A stretch of 64,000 nucleotides of DNA. Source: Synaphobranchus kaupii (Eukaryota; Chordata; Actinopteri; Anguilliformes; Synaphobranchidae). The stretch is from assembly GCA_029718625.1 (NCBI GenBank), contig CM056379.1:54829579-54893578 (forward strand), given 5' to 3'. Below are positions 1-10,938 of the stretch, piece after piece. A model generated the notes under the pieces. That model was not told the DNA's origin. It saw only the letters and a program-made list of their open reading frames with translations, and did no database searches. Both the position numbers and the translations under genes were made by a program. How positions within the stretch are numbered: the first letter of the stretch is position 1; every line of letters starts with the position of its first letter.

Positions 1-172
1 GCTGTCCCACCAAACCGGCCAACACTACCTGCTTAATCTCTGCCTTCACCCAGCTCCGCGATACAGAGATTTCGTAGTGATCCGCAATACTACACAGGTC
101 CACCTTGCGACACTGGTCCAATACGTCGACCGACGGAGCCTCTAGAAACAACTGCACCAGAGAAGCAGCCAT
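1..172 (-). CDS. N-terminus of LTR-retrotransposon gag-like protein (partial)
   Basis: An open frame starts with ATG at 172 on the minus strand and runs 57 codons to the window edge without a stop. The peptide begins MAASLVQLFLEAPS and continues with a DQCRKVDL and an IADHYEISVSR segment. This resembles the short helical N-terminal domain I know from gag-like proteins of fish Gypsy elements. It lies about 100 bases inside the LTR at 279-1115 and a tRNA-Pro-like primer site, in the right order and orientation. The rest of the element, including pol and the 3' LTR, would lie to the left of the window. Family assignment is from memory of similar proteins; the start and open frame are seen directly. 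Confidence 0.6.
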   Translation of the reverse strand, partial: MAASLVQLFLEAPSVDVLDQCRKVDLCSIADHYEISVSRSWVKAEIKQVVLAGLVGQ

Positions 173-256
173 AATCAAAGCAAACTAAGCACACACAACT
201 ACGCAACACCGAACAAAGCACAACAACCCATGCAAACACGAACGTATGAGAATCAT

Positions 257-278
257 ATCCCGGACGAGCGCCCACTCA
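257..278 (-). promoter_or_regulatory. Primer binding site of the left-edge LTR element
   Basis: Just inside the LTR, read on the minus strand, is TGAGTGGGCGCTCGTCCGGG. From TGGGCGCTCG onward it differs by about one base from the tRNA-Pro primer site of many LTR elements. It sits between the LTR end (CGTAACA) and the gag start, as expected for minus-strand DNA priming. Confidence 0.6.
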
Positions 279-1115
279 TGTTACGAACCCCCCTCTTTGA
301 TGGCTCGTCTAGGGGTAGAAAGGGGGAAAACGTAACATGCCGTGACTGCTTGTTATGCTGGGCAATGGCGATATTGAGTATAAAACAGAACTACAAGGAC
401 AAGGAGGGTAAAAAGACCAAAAGTAACAAAAAGGTTTATTTCCAAATAATAATAATAATCATCACCTCAACACGAGGGAAACACATAGGGAGACCAAAGG
501 GGAGGACGCCATAACAAACGGGTACCAAAACAATGAAATCAACAAAACACCCCAGCTAATTCTAAGACCCTGGCACTTCCTAGTCCCCTAACCTAAATAC
601 GCAAATATCCTATTCCTGGCTGGCTGCCCCACCTAAACTAAACCAAAAATTACATGAGGCGGCACCCGCCTGGGGAAACTAGCCTGGTGGATCTATACAA
701 AGTCCAAACTGCGTGTTGCGCGGTGTAAGCCCGTGGGCATCTTACCTATATACCTCGCCCTCCCCTGAGGCATTAACGATCGGGAGGATGACGAACGAAC
801 ACAGTACTCTTGGACAACAAAGACAAAAGCTAGAACTGTGTGGACACAAAACAGTCGTCACACACAAGACAGTACAACAGAAACAAAACACCGGTGGTGA
901 GCGCAATCTCTTCTCTATACAGAGGGAGCGAAAAGTTTAAATAAACGCGGACGACCCTCTGATTGGACGCTGGACAAACAGGCAGACGAACACCATTAGT
1001 CGACGGACAACACGGAGAAGCCGAAGCAATGCCTGGGAGAGAGACAGAAAGAGAGACAGAGAGAAAAACCAACCTGCAACAATACAGACGCGATCTGACT
1101 ATCGCGTCCGTAACA
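279..1115 (-). repeat. 5' LTR of a Gypsy-like retrotransposon
   Basis: On the minus strand this 837-bp segment begins TGTTACG (1115) and ends CGTAACA (279), a perfect 7-bp inverted terminus. A primer site and gag start follow directly. An AATAAA on the minus strand at 440-435 fits a polyadenylation signal within the LTR, and a TTTAAA-like box lies near 935-945. The partner LTR and target-site duplication would be outside the window, so the outer boundary rests on the terminal inverted bases and the downstream order of parts. Confidence 0.6.
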
Positions 1116-1276
1116 GTGCCACTACAGCACCAGGTGATCTGTTAAGCAGATACACCCATAGTGAAGGAACTATGGTGCCACTACAGCACCAGGCGATCTG
1201 TTAAGCAGATACACCCATAGTGCAGGAACTATGGTGCCACTACAGCACCAGGCGATTTGTTAAGCAGATACACCCC
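1116..1276. repeat. 59-bp minisatellite, about 2.7 units
   Basis: Units begin GTGCCACTACAGCACCAGG at 1116, 1175 and 1234, an exact 59-bp spacing. They differ by only a few substitutions (GGTGATC/GGCGATC, GTGAAGG/GTGCAGG). The third unit breaks off after CAGATACACCC. The array abuts the proposed LTR boundary, suggesting the LTR element inserted into or beside it. Confidence 0.85.
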
Positions 1277-2198
1277 GAATGTCCCTTTGGACTTCCCTTA
1301 AATGCAATCCCGGGCAGGCTGTCCACATTCCACAATTCCCTTTGTTTGTCCAAATAAGGTCTGGCCAGGAAGAGGGCTGTAAAATCTCACCACCGAGAGA
1401 CCCCCTTCTCCTCCAGGAAGAGAAACTGCAGTCTACTCCCCCCCGATCTAGTGATAGCAATAAGATACTTTGTACGACGGCGCGTGATCTTATGATTTTA
1501 CCTGTCATTTATCTAGATACCAGATGAGGTCCAGGTGATGGCCACTCTGTGATCCAGATACTTATGTGGACAAGCGCATCCCTGATAACCTACAATCGCC
1601 CTTCCAAACACATTCTTTATTCCTTCCCATGTATTTTGCCCCCTCTTATACTTTTACATACCCCACATTTCAATTGGTATTAATCCCAATCCACCACATT
1701 TATCATATTATCCAGTTATTCACATGTACATACATAAGATGCTTTATACATACAGCGTTGTTTCAGTCCAGAATATTTTACAAGAACCTAGGCCTTTTAC
1801 AGCCTGTGAACAGCCCTGGGCTCCCGGCATCATTAGGAGTAAAAGGGTCACAAGGCTGTCCAATGTGCTGAAGAGTGCCTTTTTCAACCTCTAATGTCCA
1901 TTCATTCCAGCTGTCGTTTACGACTTTGTGCTTTTTGTGGGCCATAGTTGTAGCGCAGTGGAGTTGGAAGTCCCATGTGAAGAGGCAAAGATAAACGTGG
2001 TGGGTAGAACAGTAGATTCTTAGGCCACCTGGAGAATTGTTTTATTGCACCCTCAAGGAAGTCGCCACTAGCTCAGTAACCCAGGGTTTATGACTGACAA
2101 TCCAGAGGATCAATAATTTTCAGTCTTACAAAGGAAGAAGGGAAGCAAATGTTTCACATATTGTTATAAAATATATTTCCGTTTATTTGCTAAGTAAA
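1277..2198. other. No recognised feature (probable kcnj3 intron)
   Basis: I see no convincing coding exon, RNA gene or element boundary here. Short open frames in this stretch lack conserved motifs. Part of it (about 2100-2198) is probably the untranslated left end of the Tc1 remnant that follows. Confidence 0.4.
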
Positions 2199-2964
2199 AT
2201 GGGCCGTTCCAAACATTGTTCGGAGGAACAACGTAATTTCATTAGAAAGTTGATTGGAGAGGGGAAAACGTATAAAGAAGTGCAGCAAATTATAGAATGC
2301 GCAGCTAAAATGATCTCAAATGCTTTAAAATGGCAACAAAAACCCAAAACACGCGGAAGAAAATGAGCAACTACTGTTAAAACAGATCGGAGAATAGTCA
2401 GAATGGCAAAGATTCAGCCAGTCATCACCTCCAGAAGATCAAAGATGATCTAAAATTACCTGGAAGTGCTGTTACAGTCAGAAGACGTTTGATCGAAGCT
2501 AAGCTATCAGCAAGAAGCCCCCGTAAAGCACCATTGTTGAAAAAACGGCATGTGCAGAATCGGTTAAAATTTGCCAAGGAACACATCGATTGGCCCAAAG
2601 AGAAATGGTGTAAGAGATTATGTTGCCGTATGCCGGAGAGGAAATGCCCCTGAAATGGGTGTTTCAACAAGACAATGACCCCAAACACACGAGTAAGCAA
2701 GCAACATCTTGGTTCCAGACAAAAAGGATTGAGGTAATGGAGTGGCCAGCTCAATCCCCCGACCTCAACCCCATTGAAAACTTGTGGGGTGACATTAAAA
2801 ATGCAGTTTCTGAAGCAAAACCCAAAAATTCACAGGAACTGTGGAATGTAGTTCGTTCATCCTGGGCTGAAATACCTGTTTCTAGGTGCCAGAAGTTGGT
2901 TGACTCGATGCAACGCAGATGCGCAGCAGTTATCAAAAACAATGGTTATGCAACTAAATATTAG
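2199..2964 (+). pseudogene. Tc1-like transposase, decayed with internal deletion
   Basis: From ATG 2199 the frame encodes MGRSKHCSEEQRNFIRKLIG, an N-terminal paired-like helix-turn-helix region, and hits a stop near 2363. The family likeness continues through a frame change (a [17 protein letters not shown] stretch near 2470-2510, then FAKEHIDWP near 2570). Around 2605-2650 the sequence jumps to the second half of the catalytic core: [11 protein letters not shown] and [11 protein letters not shown], then a C-terminus ending YATKY at 2961 with stop at 2964. The second Asp and the Glu of DD34E are present, but the segment with the first catalytic Asp is missing. It cannot make an active enzyme. 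Terminal inverted repeats were not located with confidence. Confidence 0.85.
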
Positions 2965-3253
2965 TTCAGTAATTTAAAGTGAAGTTAAATCTTGAAAGAT
3001 TTCTTCAGTTTATACAGTAAGTGTTTGAGTTTGAAGAGAAAAATGTCGACTAATTTTTTGAACAGATTAATATTCCTTTTCTCTGCTTCCTATAAAAGAA
3101 TAATGCAGACTTGCTACAATTTGTTAATGCTTTGATTTGGAATTGAATGTGTAATGTTTCCACTACATTTGAAATATGGAACTAAAAGCTATTTAAAAAT
3201 ATTTGCACTTTATTCACTTTTTTTAACACACTGCTATTTATTTGAACACAACT

Positions 3254-3482
3254 GTAAGTCAATGGCAGCAATGTGGTCAAAATACTCAGTAAATAAATTG
3301 TCGAACAAAAAAATGTAATTGCAATAGGTGCCTTTCCTTCAGCTAATGCCTCTCTGCATGTGCTGATTTTTTTAAATATTGTGTCGTTTGGACAGGGTAT
3401 TAACATTTGTTCAGGACCAATCAGAGGGACAGGTTGAGTCCTCTTCGGCTCCACGGAGCAGACGCAGTTTATACAAACTGCC
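3254..3482 (+). repeat. Dispersed repeat R1, left copy
   Basis: This block recurs inverted at 63193-63382. Shared stretches include GTCAATGGCAGCAAT, GGACAGGGTATTAACATTT and TCAGAGGGACAGGTTGAGTC. The left copy carries about 40 bases near 3315-3360 that the right copy lacks. I cannot name the family; it has no coding potential. Confidence 0.75.
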
Positions 3483-3512
3483 GGCGAAAAAAGTTTTTAT
3501 ACAGTCTATGCA

Positions 3513-3606
3513 TCAAACTAGCAAAAGTGGACTTGGACATGCCCGAAATGCACTTTACGCCATATGTTTAGACAAAGCGCTAAGATCGGCAAGATAGAGC
3601 CCATAG
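3513..3606 (+). repeat. Terminal fragment of the AAGATAGAGCCC repeat family
   Basis: The last ~90 bases of a family also found at 10691-10938, 53179-53423 and, reversed, from 53710. Diagnostic parts are GCAAAAGTGGACTTGGACAT, CACTTTACGCCAT and the end AAGATAGAGCCCATAG. It lies 30 bases from R1. Confidence 0.7.
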
Positions 3607-4429
3607 TTTTCCACAAGCAGAAGACACGGAAAACATAACAGCTACTGTATTTGCAAAGAAAACACTAGCCATTGTTAACAAAAAAATCCATTCCTGTACA
3701 GGGGACAGTGATAGCTGGAGAATATAAAATACTTTTTCATTACAAGGAAAGTAAAGAAAGGTCTTGATTTATTTTTGCATTCAGTTGTTTTTGTAAGAAG
3801 AACAGCAGAGAAGCCAGAATCCTGCCTGTGCCAGTGCTGACTGTGGCCCAGCTTACCGCATTATGACACATAAATCACTCTTGGTTGAATGACTACAGCC
3901 CAATGCACCAGTTTCATTTAGGTGGCCAGTGCTGTAATCTGATTGAATGTCATTCAATTGCAAGTTTGGTTTCTTCCGAAAAATAATGACGGCCCATATG
4001 CACAGATATGGCCAACGTGTGTGTGTCAACAAATGGATGTCCATCAAATTCTGAAGTTTGTTTACAGTGCATTACATTTCAACTTTTTTGATCAACCAGA
4101 GAGCAGAGTTGAACTCTGAACCACAGTTTTTTGTCAATTGTATTGGTCTACACCAGTGGTTCTCAACTGGGGACCCACAGTGTATGCTGGTTTTTGTCAA
4201 AGCTAAACTCTTGATCAAATAAGGTTGGTGAAAATGTGTTTTAAGTTCTACCATAATTGTGTGATTAAAAACGTATTTAAACACAATGAAGGTTTGGCTT
4301 GTTGACATTTTCTGCCAGTAAATTTGTTAATTTTAAACAGATGGTTTCAGGTTTCCACACTCTCAGTAAATAGGACCAATATTGAATCAATTAAAAATGG
4401 AACCACTTTCAAATGGAATTATTTGCCAT
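3607..4429. other. No recognised feature
   Basis: AT-rich presumed intron with no supported exon, RNA gene or repeat boundary. Confidence 0.4.
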
Positions 4430-6190
4430 ATTGGGATGGCAGGTATGCCATCCGCCAAGTTACGGCTTGGTGGGGCATGCCCCATACCTATACAACACCG
4501 AGGGTTTGGCACTTTTCAGGGTTTCCTACAGAAATAACCACAATGACCACAGACTCTCAGCCCTTAAAAACATTAACTTCTCTATGTTCTGACCTCATGT
4601 AACCACACAGCATTCAGATCTTCACAAATCCACACAATAAAGCCCCAAACATGGGTTATTTTGTGGGTTTTCTCCTTCTGCTTCTTCTTCTTCTTCTTCT
4701 TATTCTTCTTCCAATTTTTCCTGCCTACCCAGAGACCTTCACTATCTGCCTGCCTCCATACCCTCAAATAATAATTCTCCCCATTGGATAACAACATTGC
4801 ATACCTGCTCTCCCAAGCTTATCGCCCAATAAAAATGCTTCAAACTAATCTACACACATCACAGAATCACAGACAAAACTGCTATATGGCTTTGTGTATT
4901 TCACGAAGCTACTGTGGCCTACTGGTTACAGATGCTGCCTCTCACACAGAGGATTGGGGGCCCAACAGGACACAAATTTATTTTCGACAAAAACAATGTG
5001 CAACTGTTAAATACTTTTTATTTATTACTTACTGTTATTATTTTCACATTAAAAATGACAAATTTAACTGTTCACTTGTAGCCTGTTATTTAAACAATTC
5101 AGTCACTGGACATGGCAGTAATGCAATAGGCTAACATTATGGGAACAGGTATCCCATGGCCATTTGTCAAGCAAAGAAAAAAGTTTCAATGCAGAATATC
5201 ATCTGGTTAACATTGCGTTGTTGCACTAATGTAAAAAAAAAAATTCTATAAATAACGGTGCCATTAGCTACATATTTTAATCTCACACAAATGCCAACAA
5301 AAAAATGAGTCTGTGTAGAGCCTGCTGTGCTCTTGTGCTGCGGTCATGTCTAGACTCACTGTGGAAACCGAACCTTCAACGCTTGCCTCGGCCAACATTT
5401 CTTTATTATGTCTTCGTTCATTTCTTCACTTCAGCTCTGTTCAGTTTATCCTTTTCACACATAAAACAATGTCACCATGAACTAAAATGAACTACTAGGA
5501 AAATTAAGAATTTACGATAATACATTAAGAATTGATGATAGCCTACTATAAACTGCAATTTATAAACCTCCAATTACCCAAATATCTGTTTCATGGTTAG
5601 TCACTGTAAAAAATTTGAATAGCCTCCGAACATTGCTCTAGTCTACGCTACTCTGCAGACAATGTAGCTTACTGCAAACACTTTTAATTATAATAATAAG
5701 AAGAAGTATAATCTCTGGTAGGCTACTTTCTTAGTAGTATCTATTGTTTTCTTTCTGGCTAAGATTCCTGGGAAATATGCGTTGTCCAATTAAGCTTGTT
5801 AGCCAACGTTAGTTTTGCCGGAGAAACGTCAGTCAGCTGCTATTCAGGAAGCAGGTACAAGCTAGGCCACTACAAAGTGAATCAACATGCCTTATACATC
5901 CATTGCACTACAGAAAACTAAACTATTCATTGTATTTCATTAGACATTAAATACAGCTCATCTACAAACATTTTTAATGCAAGGAGAAATGTTCTCATTC
6001 TCGTCAGTACAGGGCGTTATGCTTACTCAATTTATTTTGAATGCATGTATTCTGTATGCATGTCTCTCTCGATGTCATTATCTTCATGCATTATTCATCA
6101 TTAGTTAGCTATCAAAAATAAGTGATATCTGATCAAAAACGTAAAAAAAAAAAAAAAGTAAAGTAACTTGGCTTTTTTACGTTTTTGATC
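4430..6190 (+). repeat. Dispersed ~1.8-2 kb non-coding repeat R2, copy A
   Basis: The sequence from ATTGGGATGGCAGGTATGCC to the AT-rich hairpin at 6131-6190 is collinear with 60326-62312. Shared landmarks are GGGGCATGCCCCATACCTAT, AAGCTTATCGCCCAATAAAA, AAAACAATGTGCAACTGTTA and CCTGGGAAATATGCGTTGTC. Copy A contains a degraded tRNA-like segment at 4908-4970, clearer in copy B. No long open frame is conserved between copies, so this is a non-autonomous element or part of one. It ends in an inverted repeat (arms 6131-6148 and 6173-6190). Confidence 0.75.
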
Positions 6191-6316
6191 AGATCGTACA
6201 TACAGCACAGAAAATGAAAGCTTTAGTAGGTCTGCCTGATTGAAATTCCGGGGGTGTTAATATGAGACATTTAGTTTTTAAGGTATACATAGCTATTTCT
6301 AGTATAATGTGGCTTT
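6191..6316. other. Short unassigned spacer
   Basis: Sequence between the R2 hairpin and the next TIR element; nothing recognised. Confidence 0.4.
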
Positions 6317-7589
6317 AAAGGGTAATCCCACCCAAAAATTATGTTTGATTTGTAGAAAAGTAGCTCTCCTCCTGATTAAAATGAGCTCTCAGCCAATTTT
6401 CTACCTGTAGTGAGAGCAGAGATATAGCCCCAAACTACTGCGCATGTACCAGGTACCTGCTTTGCTATGAACTACAACGACCAAGAGGGCTTACAGTTTA
6501 TGGGTGGTGTCAGACAACGCCAGTCACAGCTACTCCCCACTGACTGACTGCTAGTACTACAGCGTCTCTTCGCTGGCAAGTTACTAATGTAACAGTTCTA
6601 CTGAAAAAAATAGCAGAACCATTAACACAGTCTCCAGAAAAACGGGGGAAATACGGCCATTACTTTAGGAAAACCCAGCCCTTCATTTATCTATATTTAG
6701 TATCGTGGTTAGCTGTTTTAACTATATTTGCTAGTGTTTAACACCTCCGATATCTGACCTCCTGCCATAAACGAATGCAAGGTTAGCTACTATAGCCTAC
6801 TGCATGGCAAACGTATTTAAAAACAAGTTTGTTTTATGCCAAGAAACCCGTAGCTAACAACAGCTAACGACACTAGCTTAGAAAATAACATTGTTAAAAT
6901 TGCTTCTGTAATCGAACGCTCAAAGCAAAACCATTCAATTATGGTCAGTTTGCTAATGTTAAGTCTACTTTTCATGGTTATCATAGTCTAACGTTAGTTG
7001 ACATGGTTCCTTACCGGGTGATTCAATGAGGCAGATGAAGATGTCAGGCAATACCGGAGGCCACTCCACTCTGTAACTGACAGCACTCAAGTCCTGTTTG
7101 GTTTAATTTGCCAAAACATCTTTAGGAAATAACGTAGCCCATCAATGTAATTTTCTGACATTATAATAAAATAACAATGATAGCTAGCTTGATCTACATT
7201 GTGTCCCTACTCAGAACAGTGACAGATGCAGCATTTCTTCCCTCGCCGGCTCTGCCTACATGCCTATATAATTTGCACGCCCACTTGACGCCACTGTAGT
7301 CTTTTAAAAACGATCTACCAAAATTTTTACTTTATATTCAAATATCTTAGTACAAAATTTTTTTTTGGCCAGCCACAAAGAGAGACTTAGTTGCGCCTTG
7401 ATCTGTTAAAGTCGCTCCGTCCCCAGCCAGGGCGATATGTTAACATATGGATAACATATGTAAAAAAAATTAAAAAAAATGCTAAAAAGTTGTGTAAGTC
7501 GCTCTGGATAAGAGCGTCTGCTAAAATAAATATAAATAAATAAATAAAATAAATAAGGTCAATGTTTTTTTGGGTGGAATTACCCTTTA
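6317..7589. mobile_element. Long non-autonomous TIR element
   Basis: The left end AAAGGGTAATCCCACCCAAA matches the inverted right end TTTGGGTGGAATTACCCTTT with one difference. The element is about 1.27 kb. It holds no transposase-like frame. A SINE/LINE-type tail (7391-7556) sits near its right end. The flanks TTTA/TTTA are compatible with a short duplication but overlap the TIR, so the superfamily is open. Confidence 0.6.
7391..7556 (+). repeat. SINE/LINE-type 3' tail
   Basis: Contains GTAAGTCGCTCTGGATAAGA followed by GCGTCTGCTAAA and an (AAAT)n tail. This conserved tail is very common in fish genomes on retroposed elements. Only the tail region is recognisable; the 5' boundary is approximate. 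Confidence 0.55.
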
Positions 7590-7873
7590 CTGTCAAAAGC
7601 GTCTAATTAAGAACAGTTTGCAGCCGATTGCAATACAGTGTCTTATTATGGTTGGAACAAAAACCAGCACACAGTGAAACATTGAAACACTGGTCTGTCA
7701 ACACATGACAACACATTGCCATCATTTGAAAAACATTGGTCTAGTTGGGTTTTTATGTATACAAAAATCCAGTGTGTACCAGCCCTAAAACTGTTTTATT
7801 GGTTACTCATTGGATATTTTCTCTTCTCCCTCCCTCTCTTCCTCTCCCCCTCTCCTCCTCTCTCCTCCCTCAG
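7590..7873 (+). other. End of last kcnj3 intron with polypyrimidine tract
   Basis: About 280 bases precede the exon. From about 7817 to 7871 the sequence is almost pure C/T (for example CTCTCCTCCCTCAG), ending in the acceptor AG at 7872-7873. This is a strong vertebrate 3' splice site. Confidence 0.85.
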
Positions 7874-8487
7874 GAATGACGTGCCAGGCTCGGACGTCCT
7901 ACACTGAGGACGAGGTGCTTTGGGGCCACCGCTTCCTGCCCGTCATGTCTCTGGAGGAGGGCTTCTTCCGGGTGGACTACTCCCAGTTCCACAACACCTT
8001 TGAGGTGCCGACGCCCCTGTACAGCGTCAAGGAGCACGAGGAGAAGATCTCCCTGCCCTCCCCCGCGGCCACGCCCACGTTGGGCGAGGCGCGCGGCCGG
8101 CGGGAGCGGGTGTTCTCGGTGGACTGTATCGACACCGTCAAGGAGCAGGCGGGGAGGCTGCCCAGCAAGCTGCAGCGAATGAGCTCTGGGAAAGAGGACC
8201 TGCAGCGCAAGGTGCTGAAGACGGGCCCGCAGTCGTCGGAGAGGGCCTCCAGCACGGGCGACCTGCCGCTCAAGCTGCAGCGGATGGGCTCCTTCCCCGG
8301 CCAGGGCGACACCGAGGAGCGGCTGCAGCTCAGACCTGTCAAGTTGAGCTCGGAGCCCCTGGCCCAGTCCACTGGGGACCTGCAGCAGCACAAACCACCC
8401 CCCGCCCCCGCCCCCGCCCCACAGGCGGGAGGGAGGCCTGAGGACAACCTGCCAGCCAAGCTGCGGAGAATGAACGCTGACCGCTGA
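7874..8487 (+). CDS. kcnj3: GIRK1 inward-rectifier K+ channel, last coding exon (partial gene)
   Basis: The exon opens with GA completing a split glycine codon, then [20 protein letters not shown] and 203 residues in all to the TGA at 8485-8487. GIRK1 forms heteromeric G-protein-gated K+ channels with GIRK2/4 at the plasma membrane and is opened by G-beta-gamma. This exon carries the distal cytoplasmic domain: the LWGHRF strand, [13 protein letters not shown], the [14 protein letters not shown] turn, then the long GIRK1-specific tail. The tail has [16 protein letters not shown] and LPAKLRRM motifs and ends MNADR. GIRK1 is distinguished from other Kir channels by this tail; its length is about that of mammalian GIRK1. 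A PAPAPAP run (8401-8424) looks lineage-specific. The exon is GC-rich amid AT-rich flanks. Upstream exons are outside the window to the left. I cannot tell which fish duplicate (a or b) this is. Confidence 0.93.
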
Positions 8488-9290
8488 CCCCGCAGGGACG
8501 AGCGAGGCCTAACAGATGCTGACCGAACCATACGCCTGTACAGATATGTGAAAGACTGACCCGTTTGTCTAAAAGGAACGAACAAACTGAGGAAGTGGCT
8601 TTGTAACACAATTTTAACGGGGACAACCGTGATTTTTGCTGCTTCGCTGTTTTCTCTTTCGCTGTAGAGCAATAGCATATTCACACCGAATCCCTGCATC
8701 TTACACATGGAGGAAACTGCCAGAACCTCAGAGGTGACTGAGGCCCATCCCTGTGACTCCTCTGTCCTCTCATCACTGTGTGCATGTAGAAAACACAGGC
8801 TCCACCTGACCCTGACATCTCCAGCTCTCCTCCCCTACAGCGATGCTACATCTCAAGTCATGGTTTTCAATACATTCACCAATAATATTCATTTTGAGAT
8901 AATAATAATAACGATAATGATAATTATAATAAATGATGCACTTGTAGCTCTTATCTTCAGTTGATTTATTTATTTGCACTGTTTCTTTTTCTATTGACTG
9001 GAGGATTTGTGATGTATTTGTTTTTTTTTGGGGGGGGGGGGGGCACTCTCAGAGTCTTTCTCCTGCAAGGTTATGTAGATATGTGAATCCATGCCTCCTT
9101 GAACAGACAATCAATTATCTCAATATTTCCTTGTTGATCTAATTTGCATATGAAATGAGATGCCTGTGTGGACTGGTTGATGACTGAATTGCAACATGAA
9201 GGACTAATATTTTAAAATGAAAGCAAACATTTTAATATTTGAATATTTAACTTGTGCTCCTGAAAATAATAAATCAGATTTGCAAACTAC
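8488..9290 (+). other. kcnj3: Probable kcnj3 3' untranslated region
   Basis: Sequence after the stop contains AATAAA at 8928-8933 and again at 9268-9273, with an AT-rich (ATA)n stretch at 8900-8935 and a poly-T/poly-G run at 9021-9043. Either signal could end the transcript. A third AATAAA lies at 9657-9662, so the UTR may be longer. The extent is inferred from the signals only. Confidence 0.5.
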
Positions 9291-10690
9291 CCATGTCATC
9301 TGGTCAGATTAAACTAACAGTTCTGACAGTAGTATATTAGAAGTAATGTATTTATTCATGGAGCAGGTCTCCTTCAATACACTGGCCCTGTGTCACTCTA
9401 GATTTTCTTTATATAAGAAAGGGTGAAGATATATTGATAGCGTTCTTTGTAGAACTGAAAATCTCATCATTATACGTATCCATCTTAATGGAGCCCCAGA
9501 GGAAGGATTTTTAAATTGTGGAAATGTTGAGATGTTAAAGCATACTAGCACAGTACTTTTTATGTATTTTTCTATGTAGTGTCAGTCACTTCTTTGATCT
9601 TGCTATATCACAGGGTTTGTGTTATTCACTGGCTTCAGAACTCCTGTAAAACCGTAAATAAAATTCACCAAAACAGGAGAAAAAACTTAATTCATACTGC
9701 ATTCTTTCACATCTTTCAAATCTCTCTCACTGTTGTGAAGCCTTCCTTGGTGAGCAGAAGCGCCTCTGGCAAAAATAACACTATCTGCCGCCCTGCAAGA
9801 TTGTTTGGTAGCGAAATTGCGAAGACATCGACATCACTTCATGTGACGTGAGAGCAGGTGGAAAAGATTTCAAAGAGTGCAGTAGGAATTATTCTTTTAA
9901 AAAACCATGCCAATATTTTTACTAAAAAGAATTGTTACAGTGAGACTGCGGTCCATTAGAATAGCTATACCATTCTGAATGAAGAGTAAGGAGGATAAAG
10001 ATAAAGCAACATGAATAATAAGATGGAAATCTGGTATCTGAGCAACACAAAAGTGGGTGAAGCCTACACAGCGGAGAGCTGTGTCAGAAGCCAGGAGCCA
10101 GGAGCTGCACTGTTGAAGCACTGTTGACCTCTTAATGGAACAGACATGAAGGGACATGATCGAATAAATGTAACACTTCTGGCGTACATTTAACGCCATA
10201 GGACTCCACGGACTCATATAAACACCATAGGGTGTTAAATGTACACCACCATTTTTGCTGTGTATATGTGGTTCTGGCTGAGGGTGGGATTTGTAACAAA
10301 GACTAAATAACTGCCATTAAATGTCATTTACAGATTTAAAAACGGTTCTGTGGCACTGCATAACCTAGTAGGCTATAAACTCAAAGAAGGAAATCTTTGA
10401 AAAATGACCAGGAGTACAGGCGTCCTGTCCTGACGTAGGTAGCGCAACTGCCATCGACGCAGCTCAACTGAGACAAATGAGAGGAAGGCCTGTAATTCTG
10501 CCATCAATATTTTAAAAGGAGTGTTATTATAAGCGCTAGAGAACTTTTTTGTGTGAACATGAGGCCCACTGTTTCCTGACTGAACTGTATCGCACAGCTC
10601 CAGTATGAGGGATAATTGGAACAACGATAGCATAATTAGATTTCTTGCATGCACACAGTTCTTGGACTGACTGCCAGTGAAGTCTAATGT
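9291..10690. other. No recognised feature downstream of kcnj3
   Basis: May include more 3' UTR up to the AATAAA at 9657. Otherwise I see no conserved frame, RNA gene or element ends. Confidence 0.4.
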
Positions 10691-10938
10691 CCACCTGGTG
10701 GAAAAGCAGGCTTTTAAAAGGGAACGGGATATGACACTTTGATTGTTTTATTGCATGTTACGCCCAAGAGACACCTATAATTAATGAAGAGACTAAGTTA
10801 AGCCCATTTGCATGTTGCGCCGTGTTTAGCGCTAAAAAACTTGCCGTCAAACTAGCAAAAGTGGACTTGAACATGCCCGAAATGCACTTTACGCCATGCG
10901 TTTGGACCAAGTGCTAATATCACCAAGATAGAGCCCAT
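10691..10938 (+). repeat. AAGATAGAGCCC-family repeat fragment
   Basis: Collinear with 53179-53423: GGTGGAAAAGCAGGCTTTTA, TTTATTGCATGT, CACCTATAATTAATGAAGAG, TTTACGCCATGCG and the end AAGATAGAGCCCATGA. It lacks the other end of the element. Non-coding. Confidence 0.75.

Noticed and set aside
230..514. 94-codon plus-strand frame at the left edge
   Set aside because: Crosses the LTR boundary and leader of a minus-strand retrotransposon; antisense shadow.
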